Below, one piece after another: positions 17,481 to 25,154 of a stretch of 64,000 nt of DNA. The stretch is taken from contig CANJBZ010000014.1 of NCBI GenBank assembly GCA_947473475.1, positions 1 through 64,000 on the forward strand, in the 5' to 3' direction. The notes below the pieces were generated by a model. It made no database searches, had not been told where the DNA came from, and saw only the letters and a list, made by a program, of their open reading frames with translations. The stretch is from Alphaproteobacteria bacterium (lineage in GTDB: Bacteria > Pseudomonadota > Alphaproteobacteria > Micropepsales > Micropepsaceae). Within the stretch, counting starts at the first letter, position 1. Every line of letters starts with the position of its first letter. A program made the translations under genes and the position numbers.

Positions 17481-18755
17481 ATGACTGAGCAGGACCGCGT
17501 CTTTACGAAATGCGCGTGGCGGCTCGTGCCGTTGATGCTGCTTCTCTATTTTGTCAGTTACCTGGACCGCGTGAACATCGCGTTCGCCGCGCTGACGATG
17601 AACAAGGATTTGGGCTTCTCGCCCGCTGTTTACGGCCTGGGCGCGGGCATTTTCTTCATCGGCTATTTTCTGTTTCAAATTCCCGCCAACCTGATGCTCG
17701 AACGCTTCGGGCCGCGCCGCTGGATTTTCTTCATCCTCATCTTGTGGGGCGCGCTGTCCGCAGGCAACGCCCTGATCCGCGATCCCCTGACATTATATGC
17801 GTTGCGCTTCCTCTTGGGTTGCGCGGAAGCCGGGTTATATCCCGGCATTGTCTACTATCTGACACTGTGGTTTCCGGCGTCCTATCGCGCGCGGGTGACG
17901 GCAAATTTCCATGTCGGCCTGCCCCTGGCGTTCGTCATCGGATCGCCCCTGTCGAGCTACCTCTTGGAACTTAACGGCCTTGGCGGGCTGCACGGCTGGC
18001 AATGGATGTTTGTGCTGGAGGGGCTGCCTGCCATCGTGCTCGCGTTTGTGGTGTTGAAGGTCTTTGCGGACAGTCCAGCGCAGGCAAGCTGGCTCAGCGA
18101 AGCCGAACGCGCAACCATCGCAAGACACCTCGCAACCGGCGACGCGCCTCAGCACAAGGTTCTGTGGCGCGCGTTGCTGGACCCTCGCGTCATCGTGCTC
18201 GGACTCATCTTTTTCGCCGATCAATGCGCGGCTTCAGGCAGCCGGTTCTGGCTGCCGCAGATGCTGCAAGGCATGGGATTTTCGAATATCGAAGTCGGAT
18301 ATGCGGTTGCGCTGCCCTTCGTCATCGGAATCGGCGCCATGTCCTGGTGGGGGCATTCGGGCGATAAGCGCGACGAGCGGGTATGGCACATCGCGCTTCC
18401 GCTGTTGATCTCGGCGTTGGGACTACTGGTCGCCAGTGTCTCGCAATCTCCCATCCTCATTCTTGCCGCTCTGGTCGTCCTCATGATTGGGCCGCTTCTC
18501 TTCCTGGCGGCCTTATGGGGTTTCAGTTCGGTATTCCTCGCCGGGCGCGGCTCCGCCGGCTCCATCGCGATGGTCAGTTCGCTCGGCAGCTTGGGCGGCT
18601 TTGTCGGCCCCAATGTCATCGGTACGTTAAAGACCGCCACCGGCGCGTATGGCCCCGGCATGAGCGTCATTGCCCTCATGCTCATCGCTTCGGTCGCCGC
18701 CGTGCTCATCATGGGCCGCGCGAGCACGGTCCGGGAGAAAGTCAAATTGGCCTGA
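17481..18755 (+). CDS. MFS transporter, ACS (anion:cation symporter) type
   Basis: 424-residue inner-membrane carrier with about twelve hydrophobic segments. The first helix ends in FVSYLDRVNIAFA and the loop after helix 2 reads FFIGYFLFQIPANLMLERFG, both characteristic of the anion:cation symporter family (phthalate, hexuronate and similar organic acids). GLYPGIVYYLTLWFP fits helix 4. ATG at 17481 follows a run of six G. It is divergent from the exported hydrolase; a joint role in using an organic acid or ester is plausible but unproven. Confidence 0.87.
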   Translation: MTEQDRVFTKCAWRLVPLMLLLYFVSYLDRVNIAFAALTMNKDLGFSPAVYGLGAGIFFIGYFLFQIPANLMLERFGPRRWIFFILILWGALSAGNALIRDPLTLYALRFLLGCAEAGLYPGIVYYLTLWFPASYRARVTANFHVGLPLAFVIGSPLSSYLLELNGLGGLHGWQWMFVLEGLPAIVLAFVVLKVFADSPAQASWLSEAERATIARHLATGDAPQHKVLWRALLDPRVIVLGLIFFADQCAASGSRFWLPQMLQGMGFSNIEVGYAVALPFVIGIGAMSWWGHSGDKRDERVWHIALPLLISALGLLVASVSQSPILILAALVVLMIGPLLFLAALWGFSSVFLAGRGSAGSIAMVSSLGSLGGFVGPNVIGTLKTATGAYGPGMSVIALMLIASVAAVLIMGRASTVREKVKLA

Positions 18756-18788
18756 GCGGTATTCGCGGTCCCAAAATGACTGCGCTGT

Positions 18789-19049
18789 TGATCCTCCCCT
18801 GCGAAGTGGGGGGCTTTCGCACAATCATCACCTCCCCCGTGCGGGGAGGTCGAAATGCTGAAGCGGCTTCAGCCGCGAAGGCATTTCGGGTGGGGGGATT
18901 GTTGCCACCGCGTTCCCCCCACCCGAAATTGCTCGCGGAACGTCGCGATCAATTTCGACCTCCCCGCACGGGGGAGGTCATTTGCTGAGGTGGCTCCTCC
19001 CCTGCGAAGCGGGGGAGGGGGACCATGCGAAGCATGGTGGAGGGGGCCT
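18789..19049. repeat. Composite of palindromic repeats
   Basis: The gap between the MFS and PepSY genes is packed with repeats. A partial copy of the CCTCCCCTGCGAAG unit begins at 18789. A larger inverted unit (18828-18980) has CACCTCCCCC.TGCGGGGAGG, CGAAATGC and GGCATTTCGGGTGGGGGGATTG arms. A full copy of the ACCATGCGAAGCATGGT unit ends at the PepSY stop codon. The large inverted unit recurs at 26209-26358. Confidence 0.85.
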
Positions 19050-20214
19050 ACTCCGCCGGTGCGACTCGCGCCGCCTTCGCCACGCGGCGCGAAACCCGCC
19101 GTCGCGCCCACCAGATGTTGAATCCGGTAACCGCGAAGAACAGCGGCAGGAAGCCGGAGACGAACACCGTTGCTTGCCACAACAGCCCGAACGGCGCGCC
19201 GTAATGCAGTGCGTTCAGTAGGTTGATAGTCCGCTCGGCCGTTCCGTGATAGCGCGGGTCATCCACATAACGGGCGTTTCCCGTGGCCTGATTGAACATG
19301 ACCAAAATCTGGGGCTGCGTCGCGTCGCCCACCCTCGTGGACTCCAGAAACACCACGATGGGCCTTCCGGCCTGCTCCGGCATTTGCACGCCGACGGCGC
19401 GCGCATCGGGCACCGCCCGCACCGCAGAGGCGACGGCCATATCGGCATCCAGAGGCCCCGGCGTGGGCACGAACCCCGCCCTGGGTTCGCCCGAACCCAG
19501 GCCGGACGGCAGCACGGCAAGCACGGCGTTGGTAGCGGTCTGGGGGAAGCTCAAATAGACGCCGCTGACGCTCATGATGAGAAACACGGCAAGCGTCCAG
19601 ATTCCGGCGGCATGATGCAGATCGAGATTAAGCGCCAATCCCCGCGCGCCGCGGCGCACGAAAAACGCACGGCGCCATTGCCCGCGTCTCGGCCACCACA
19701 GAACCAGCCCGCTGACGCCCATCAGCGTCATCACCACGCCAAGCCAGCCTACGACTTTCGCCCCGATATAGGATTTCATCGTCAGGAACGCATGAATGCG
19801 GATGAGAAAGCCGAGCGCCTCGCCGCGCGGCACCACCTCTTCGCTGCCCAGAACTTTCAGCGACACCGGGTCCACATAAATCTTCACCGGACGCACCCGG
19901 CGGCCCGGAGGCTGCATTTGCACGGTGACCGGATCGCCCTCGCGCAGCGCCAGATCGGCGCGGCCGAGGCGGGCGTTGGCCGGCCCCGCCGCCTGCGCAA
20001 CCTCTATCGCGCGCATGATGGGTTGCCTGGGTCCGGCAGCGGTCGCAGGCGGGAAGGACCGGCGCACATAATCGCTTTGCACCAGCAGCGCGCTACCCGA
20101 AATGCCGATCACCACAATGGGAATACACAGCGCCAGCCCAAGCCACAGATGCACGGTCTGCAGCGCGCGCCGAACCCCGCGCCACGCCCCCTCCGCTGTC
20201 CTCTCCCGGCTCAC
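19048..20214 (-). CDS. PepSY-associated transmembrane protein
   Basis: 388 residues. The N-terminal membrane helix with the HLWLGLALCIP motif, a long periplasmic domain, paired helices around residues 140-220 (with GVSGLVLWWPRR) and a final helix FFAVTGFNIWWARRR are the pattern of PepSY-TM proteins linked to siderophore uptake or ferric reduction. GTG at 20214 is the only start upstream of helix 1 and has a weak ribosome site. The stop codon abuts a palindromic repeat. No TonB receptor is adjacent, so the partner is unknown. Confidence 0.8.
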   Translation of the reverse strand: MSRERTAEGAWRGVRRALQTVHLWLGLALCIPIVVIGISGSALLVQSDYVRRSFPPATAAGPRQPIMRAIEVAQAAGPANARLGRADLALREGDPVTVQMQPPGRRVRPVKIYVDPVSLKVLGSEEVVPRGEALGFLIRIHAFLTMKSYIGAKVVGWLGVVMTLMGVSGLVLWWPRRGQWRRAFFVRRGARGLALNLDLHHAAGIWTLAVFLIMSVSGVYLSFPQTATNAVLAVLPSGLGSGEPRAGFVPTPGPLDADMAVASAVRAVPDARAVGVQMPEQAGRPIVVFLESTRVGDATQPQILVMFNQATGNARYVDDPRYHGTAERTINLLNALHYGAPFGLLWQATVFVSGFLPLFFAVTGFNIWWARRRVSRRVAKAARVAPAE

Positions 20215-20332
20215 CTAAATCTACGCCCGTGCCAAACCTGTGTGGCTTATAGCATCGCCAGCCTGCCCCGATAACGACGCACTTTCGCTGAGTCCGCAAT
20301 GGGGCAAGCGAATATCAGGGCGGTCTCCTGCG

Positions 20333-20440
20333 CTCCTCGCCGAACACGCCGACATCATCAGGGTGCGCCCGGATCAGAAGATTGCGGTGATCGGCAATTA
20401 GGAGCCGCTCGAATGTCGGCGCAAGCGGCGCTTACCAGAT
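20333..20440 (+). pseudogene. Decayed fragment of the mfd 3' end
   Basis: Reads L-L-A-E-H-A-D-I-I-R-V-R-P-D-Q-K-I-A-V-I-G-N then a TAG. Mfd residues encoded near 13795-13866 read LITEHAGTMKVRPDQKVVVMRN then Trp. The register continues beyond the stop with matching E, R and K residues, so the TAG stands where the intact gene has TGG. At DNA level CGAACACGCCG and GTGCGCCCGGATCAGAAG are shared. It is a relic of an mfd gene (own or foreign) lying 113 bases before the TIR gene. Confidence 0.75.
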
Positions 20441-20553
20441 GGCACGGATATAGCGACGTTAGATTTAATCTGCCCCCAACTTGCAGAACTGAGTCTACCT
20501 TCCGGTCACAATACTTAGCTGATACGGTGGCCAAAGCTTTTGGGGTCAATGAA

Positions 20554-20922
20554 ATGGCTGGTAAAGTTATTTTTGTCGCGTTTGCGATAGAGGACGAACG
20601 TATTCGTGATCTTATTAAGGGGCAGTCCCTTCATACAGATACGCCGTTCGAGTACATCGATATGTCTGTTAAAGAGGCATATGACGAAGAATGGAAAAAG
20701 CGGGTTCGTACACGCATTCTACGTTCCGATGGTGTGCTGGCAATCGTTAGCAAGAACTCGCTCAATTCATCTGGTCAGAAATGGGAAATACAGTGTGCTA
20801 AGGACGAAAAGAGGCCGGTGCGAGGTATCTGGGCGTATAAGGAAGATCGCACCAATTTAGTTGGCGTGAACACCATGGTGTGGACCTGGGACAATATAGC
20901 CGCTTGGATAAATACGCTCTGA
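20554..20922 (+). CDS. TIR-like (ThsB-type) signalling protein
   Basis: 122 residues matching the TIR-like (DUF1863/ThsB-type) fold. It has strand A VIFVAFAIEDERIRDL, then GQSLHTDTPFEYIDMSVKEAYDEEWKKRVRTRI, then SDGVLAIVSKNSLNSSGQKW, and Glu79 in KWEIQCA as the candidate catalytic glutamate. Family knowledge: such proteins sense phage and make a cyclic-ADP-ribose-like messenger. The first gene of a tight operon (12 bases to the caspase gene). ATG at 20554 is chosen because the fold starts there; the reading frame upstream runs through non-homologous sequence and an mfd relic. A/T-richer than its surroundings, suggesting transfer. Confidence 0.85.
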   Translation: MAGKVIFVAFAIEDERIRDLIKGQSLHTDTPFEYIDMSVKEAYDEEWKKRVRTRILRSDGVLAIVSKNSLNSSGQKWEIQCAKDEKRPVRGIWAYKEDRTNLVGVNTMVWTWDNIAAWINTL

Positions 20923-20934
20923 GGATTTTCTCTT

Positions 20935-21891
20935 TTGCGCAAAGCACTAGTTGTCGGCATTGATTATTATGAGCACATCGGTGGACTTCACGGATGTGTA
21001 AACGACGCTTTTGGGGTCAAGCAAATGCTTGATCGCCATGCAGATGGGTCAGTTAATTTTTCTCAACCCAAGCTGATGGTCGGAACGGCGCCAACCGATC
21101 TCGTTACGCGCAGCGAGCTAAAAGAAGCGGTGCGCGATCTGTTCGCCGACGACAACGACGTGGTTCTTTTCTATTTTGCCGGACACGGTTACATCGAATC
21201 CACTGGCGGATACCTATGCGCCAGCGACTGCAAGTCAGGGGATGATGGCTTGCCACTCGCCGAAATTATGACTTTTGCGAATAAGAGTCCCGCGCGCAAT
21301 AAAATCATAATGCTCGATAGCTGTCATAGCGGGGGGCTCGGGAACCATCCAGTTAATCCTCAACTGACGGAGATAGCCGAAGGGGTCACGATTCTGACGG
21401 CGTCGACCAAAGATCAGTATGCAGCCGAAGTAAATGGGGGGGGAGTCTTTACCGATCTGCTAATCGATGCTCTAGGCGGTGCGGGGGCAAACCTTGTTGG
21501 CGAGGTGACGCCCGGAAGCGTGTACGCTCACATTGATCAATCGCTTGGGTCTTGGAGCCAACGGCCAGTCTTTAAGACGAATATTAAGCGTTTTGTTTCA
21601 CTGAGGCAGGTGCAACCCCCACTTCCGTTAGCTGACCTCCAACGGCTGGCTGAGTTTTTCCCAATGCGAGGATATGAATATCAACTCGACCCTTCTTACG
21701 AACCTACCGACGCAACAGCAGATGCGGCGCACACAGCGGTTTTTGCAATTCTTCAAAAGTATAATCGGGTAAACCTCTTGGTTCCGGTGGGCGCCCCGCA
21801 TATGTGGCATGCTGCTATTCATAGCAAGACTGTTAGGCTTACAGCGACGGGAGAGCACTACCGAAACCTAGTTGAACAAGGCCTCATCTAA
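20935..21891 (+). CDS. Caspase-like protease (peptidase C14)
   Basis: 318 residues from a TTG start, chosen because [24 protein letters not shown] is the exact N-terminal pattern of prokaryotic caspase-like proteases and GAGGA lies nine bases upstream. Catalytic His84 is in FYFAGHGY and Cys130 in [11 protein letters not shown]-terminal ~90-residue extension (about 226-318) contains a conserved-looking [16 protein letters not shown] block and could bind the activating messenger. Known from recalled literature: in TIR-caspase (type IV) Thoeris the TIR product activates the protease, which then degrades cell proteins. Operon position here fits that model. Confidence 0.87.
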   Translation: MRKALVVGIDYYEHIGGLHGCVNDAFGVKQMLDRHADGSVNFSQPKLMVGTAPTDLVTRSELKEAVRDLFADDNDVVLFYFAGHGYIESTGGYLCASDCKSGDDGLPLAEIMTFANKSPARNKIIMLDSCHSGGLGNHPVNPQLTEIAEGVTILTASTKDQYAAEVNGGGVFTDLLIDALGGAGANLVGEVTPGSVYAHIDQSLGSWSQRPVFKTNIKRFVSLRQVQPPLPLADLQRLAEFFPMRGYEYQLDPSYEPTDATADAAHTAVFAILQKYNRVNLLVPVGAPHMWHAAIHSKTVRLTATGEHYRNLVEQGLI

Positions 21892-21893
21892 TA

Positions 21894-22181
21894 ATGGATA
21901 AGGAGTTAGTCGAGGGCGCCCTGTTTAGCCTCCTTGAACCGCTTGCCGCAATCGAACATGAGCGTTGGGCGCGTTGGCAGCGATACATGCACGATTCTGG
22001 CCAACTTCAGGCTGATGGTTCACTGCTCATTCCGGCAGCGTTGGTTCAGCATTGGGAACGACAGATTGCGACACCGTATGCGGCCTTGTCTGAAAGCGAG
22101 AAAGAGAGCGATCGCGAACAGGTGCACCACGTTATCAAGTTGATAGTTAATCGCTTCGCCGCTCCTTGGTCCTATTCTTAA
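21894..22181 (+). CDS. RyR-like small protein of the TIR-caspase operon
   Basis: 95 residues starting two bases after the caspase stop. IEHERWARWQRYM and TPYAALSESEKESDREQV follow the pattern of bacterial RyR (ryanodine-receptor-type) repeats: E-H-x-R-W, then PY..L...EK..DR..V. No signal peptide or membrane segment. Such domains turn up near nucleotide-signalling conflict systems, so a regulator or sensor for the protease or the TIR messenger is a reasonable guess, but no function is shown. It shares the A/T-rich composition of the two genes before it. Confidence 0.7.
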   Translation: MDKELVEGALFSLLEPLAAIEHERWARWQRYMHDSGQLQADGSLLIPAALVQHWERQIATPYAALSESEKESDREQVHHVIKLIVNRFAAPWSYS

Positions 22182-22224
22182 AGCAGAAATAGGGTCACAG
22201 ACATTAGCCCCGTCATCAGCCCCA

Positions 22225-22440
22225 TTAGGGTTTCAGCCTCAACAGCTTCGCCGGATTGGTCTGAGACATCGTCACGATGTCCGCCGCAGAAATGCCTTGG
22301 GCCATCAGGGCTTTGTACATCGCCAGCAGGCCGTCGGTGTGCAGGGGATTGGCGGGTTGGCCGAGGTCGGTGGAGAGGACCACGGAGGACGCTCCGACGG
22401 CGCGGATCACCTCCACCTCCTTGCGCACCATGTCCGGGCA
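22225..22440 (-). pseudogene. Duplicated 3' fragment of the DUF6282 gene
   Basis: Encodes the last ~70 residues of the intact gene at 24011-24904 with only two amino-acid changes visible (SQTNPAKLLRLKP against SQANPAKLLGLKP). By eye about 15 of roughly 214 bases differ and there is no indel. Homology begins at CCATGTCCGG and runs through the stop codon. There is no 5' portion, so it is not a functional gene. Together with the intact copy it forms a direct repeat around two unknown genes. Confidence 0.88.
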
Positions 22441-22443
22441 CGA

Positions 22444-23187
22444 TTAGGGGCGGGGGACGTTCAGGGCAGGGACTTCAGTGAAGCCCAAATGAACTGTTGT
22501 CGTTGGTGGCAGATCGGCGTTCGGCAGGGGGAGTGGTCTGGAATTGCCGGCGCCAGGAAAGGACACGGCAGGAGTTGGGAGGGCGCCTGGAGTGGACACG
22601 AGGGTTACGGGGGGCGGCCCCAACTCAGCAAGGACCGCACTCATTTCATCGGCGTAATAGGAGCGCCCGCCGCAGGTAGAGTTGAAGTCGTTGACCAGTG
22701 AATTGCCTCGGTCATTTTCCTTCCGCGCAAGGTCTACGGCAATATTGTAATCGTTTATGGCGGTACTTTGAGCGCGGACGGCAGCATTAAAGCCGTCAAC
22801 CGATGCCTGACTTCTTGCGTTAACGAGCAGGCGTTGCACATCGAGCGCCTTGTCCTGAGCTTCGATCTGGCTTCGGCGCGCGGTCAACTGGTATTCGTCA
22901 GCTCTTGACTGACTTCTGCTGGCATCAATGTTCCGCTGTGTGACGACACAGGTTCGCAACTGATCACGCGTAAGCGCTTGACGGACAAAAAAACGCGACC
23001 CTCCAATGCCGCCGCTGGCAGGCCCCAAGGTCACGAGTTCGCGTTGCGGCGTGGGTGGGGCAGGAGGCTCTTCCATAGGCATTTCGACTGCAGTGGTGTC
23101 CACTGCCATTTCGAGTGCCGGCTTGTTTGCGGCGCATGACGCAAGAAAAGCGCACGACGCAACAGCGATCGGACTTAGACGCCTCAT
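22444..23187 (-). CDS. Predicted lipoprotein of unknown function
   Basis: 247 residues. The N-terminus MRRLSPIAVASCAFLASC ends in a lipobox-like LASC, so the mature protein may be lipid-anchored. A proline-rich stretch (about 35-48) is followed by a helical, Arg/Gln/Ala-rich region (about 70-170) likely to form a coiled coil, and a proline-rich tail. ATG at 23187 has GGGAG upstream. The two internal cysteines (CVVTQ and CGGRS) could pair in the periplasm. It ends four bases from the duplicated DUF6282 fragment, so its 3' end marks an insertion boundary. Family not recognised. Confidence 0.65.
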   Translation of the reverse strand: MRRLSPIAVASCAFLASCAANKPALEMAVDTTAVEMPMEEPPAPPTPQRELVTLGPASGGIGGSRFFVRQALTRDQLRTCVVTQRNIDASRSQSRADEYQLTARRSQIEAQDKALDVQRLLVNARSQASVDGFNAAVRAQSTAINDYNIAVDLARKENDRGNSLVNDFNSTCGGRSYYADEMSAVLAELGPPPVTLVSTPGALPTPAVSFPGAGNSRPLPLPNADLPPTTTVHLGFTEVPALNVPRP

Positions 23188-23317
23188 GGCTCACTCCCAT
23201 GTTCCATTCATCGCGTAATTTTTGGGAGAATAGAGCCTTCATGGTTAATTTTGAAGGCCGAACTATATTTGAGTCCTGTAAATTGGAAAGCGCCCCTTCC
23301 GTAAGGACAGCGGGGCG

Positions 23318-23965
23318 TTATTTCAGTTTCGCCAAGCCGCGCGTTACACTCTCCTGCAGTCTTTTGAAATTCCGCGGATTTTCGGTGTAGTAGGTGGTGC
23401 ATCCCAAATAATTCTTGATCGCTGCCCCATCGATCGTTTTCGGAGCGGGATCGGGCTGCTTCGCCATTTGCGGCCGCCCACCTTTGATCCATTCGAGGAG
23501 TTTCGTCGGCGGTCCGGTCATGTTGATCCACAGCGCCATGTAAATAAGGGCCTCTGCGGTGATGTTCCGGCCAGTGCCGCTCGCAGCAGCGATGCATTTA
23601 TCGACTTGCGACGAGACGTGTTCAAAGATCTTCTGATCCATGGAATCGACGACGTCGGTGGCGTTCGCCAACGCCTGATTGACGCGTTCGGTTTGTTCCG
23701 GCGTCAGGGGATTATCCGGGCACGGTTTCGAGAGTAAGCCCACATAGGTGCCAATTTCTTGCGGCGTGAAGTTCGCGCGCTGAAGGCAGGTCTTAAAAGC
23801 CGCGGTGGCTTCGTCCTGCTTTGCTGCGAGATCGCCTTGCATGAAACCAAAGCTCGCGCCGCTGTCGCCCTTTCGCGCGAAACAAAGGCAATAGGGCGAT
23901 CCGTCCGAGATTTCATGATCCCGGAGAGCGGTCTTGAGCCCGGCCAGAACGTCTGGATTAAGCAT
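23318..23965 (-). CDS. Unknown protein, faint lysozyme-like signature
   Basis: 215 residues with no signal peptide, behind a strong GGAGG site five bases before ATG 23965. The N-terminal part has Glu18 followed by SGASFGFMQGDLA, which resembles the SGVTIGxGxDLG segment of T4-lysozyme/pesticin-type muramidases; this is only a local resemblance. Several cysteines (CLC, CLQ, PCP, KCI, LGC) suggest disulfides or metal binding. Translated in the same direction as the lipoprotein 130 bases downstream. Both lie between the two copies of the DUF6282 3' end, so they probably arrived together. Confidence 0.6.
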   Translation of the reverse strand: MLNPDVLAGLKTALRDHEISDGSPYCLCFARKGDSGASFGFMQGDLAAKQDEATAAFKTCLQRANFTPQEIGTYVGLLSKPCPDNPLTPEQTERVNQALANATDVVDSMDQKIFEHVSSQVDKCIAAASGTGRNITAEALIYMALWINMTGPPTKLLEWIKGGRPQMAKQPDPAPKTIDGAAIKNYLGCTTYYTENPRNFKRLQESVTRGLAKLK

Positions 23966-24010
23966 GTTGCCTCCAAGATGAATGGCTTCATGTTGCTAGT
24001 TTGGCGGCTA

Positions 24011-24904
24011 CTAGGGTTTCAGCCCCAACAGTTTCGCCGGATTGGCCTGAGACATGGTCACAATGTCCGCCGCTGAGATGCCCTGGGCCATTAGCGCCTT
24101 GTACATGGCCAGCAGGCCGTCGGTGTGGAGGGGATTGGCGGGTTGGCCGAGGTCGGTGGAGAGGACCACGGAGGACGCTCCGACGGCGCGGATCACTTCC
24201 ACCTCTTTGCGCACCATGTCCGGCGTATTCCCGCCATGGACGAGTTCGATATAGGCGCCCAGCTTCGCGGCCTGTTGAATCTCGGCGAGCGTGAGGGGGC
24301 CGCCGGGGTTGGTCAGCGCATGCGTGACCATGACGTTCTGCACGCCCTGGCGCTTCGCCTCCGCGATGATCACCAGATCTTCGGCGCCCGAGGAATGTCC
24401 CGTCTCCAGCACCAGATTGCTTTTGGCGGCGATAGCCATCACCTGCGCCACCGCCGGCAGAACTTTGCCGTCTTTCACCACGGGCGCAAACGGGCGATTT
24501 TCTTTGGTAAGTTTCACCTGCGCCTCGGAGTCATAGGTCGGCAGCCAGACCACCTTGCCGTAGCCGCCTTTGACCTTGGTCATCCATTCCACGGCGGCCG
24601 GATTGACGCCGCCGACGGTCAGATCCAGCGAGATGCCGCCGAAGACCTCGATGCCCGGCACGATCTTGCGAAGGAGAAACGCTTGCGACTGCGTGGGCTC
24701 GTAGTGATTTTTGATCACGATGGCGCGCATGCCGTTCTGCTTCGCCAGGCGCACCAACTCGATGGCGTCGAGCTTTCTTCCCACGCCATCCGGATCGGCA
24801 TGCGCGTGCATATCGATCGCGCCGGTCAGGGTTTGCGCCTGCGCTGTTACGGAAAACATTGGCAGCGACAACAGCAGAAACACAGCCGCGAGCTTGGACT
24901 TCAT
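24011..24904 (-). CDS. DUF6282 exported metal-dependent hydrolase-like protein
   Basis: 297 residues with a signal peptide ending in VTAQAQ. IDMHAHADPDG near the mature N-terminus is a metal-binding H-x-H of the amidohydrolase (TIM-barrel) type, with IKNHYEPT, ETGHSSG and VTHAL as later candidate ligand histidines. This set fits the DUF6282 family, whose substrates are unknown. ATG at 24904 is preferred over 24958 because GGAAAGGGG precedes it and the signal peptide starts there. Its last 70 codons are duplicated at 22225-22440. Confidence 0.78.
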   Translation of the reverse strand: MKSKLAAVFLLLSLPMFSVTAQAQTLTGAIDMHAHADPDGVGRKLDAIELVRLAKQNGMRAIVIKNHYEPTQSQAFLLRKIVPGIEVFGGISLDLTVGGVNPAAVEWMTKVKGGYGKVVWLPTYDSEAQVKLTKENRPFAPVVKDGKVLPAVAQVMAIAAKSNLVLETGHSSGAEDLVIIAEAKRQGVQNVMVTHALTNPGGPLTLAEIQQAAKLGAYIELVHGGNTPDMVRKEVEVIRAVGASSVVLSTDLGQPANPLHTDGLLAMYKALMAQGISAADIVTMSQANPAKLLGLKP

Positions 24905-25038
24905 GGATGCCCCTTTCCTCGATATGAAATTCATTCTGCCCCCCGATGCACGAGCCATCCCCCGACGGATGAACGGAACTTAGCAGTTTTTGGTGGCGCG
25001 GTTACGTCGGGCAAGCTTTCCGTGTGCGCTAAACAACC

Positions 25039-25142
25039 TGTCATCCCGGCCAAGCGATGCGCAGCATCGCGCCGAGCCGGGACCCACCGGGCCGTTTCCT
25101 CCGTGGGTCCCGGATAGCCGCTGACGCGGCTTCCGGGATGAC
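25039..25142. repeat. Palindromic TCATCCCGG...CCGGGATGA repeat
   Basis: TGTCATCCCGGCC on the left pairs with TTCCGGGATGACA on the right, and GGGACCCACCGGG / GTGGGTCCCGG form an inner stem. This is the layout of the widespread alphaproteobacterial RPE-like palindromes. It lies between the DUF6282 and hydroxylase genes. Confidence 0.85.
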
Positions 25143-25154
25143 AACGGGGGCAAT

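Noticed and set aside
20299-20553. N-terminal extension of the TIR gene starting at 20299
   Set aside because: These 85 codons cross the mfd relic in a different frame and show no homology; the TIR fold starts at ATG 20554.
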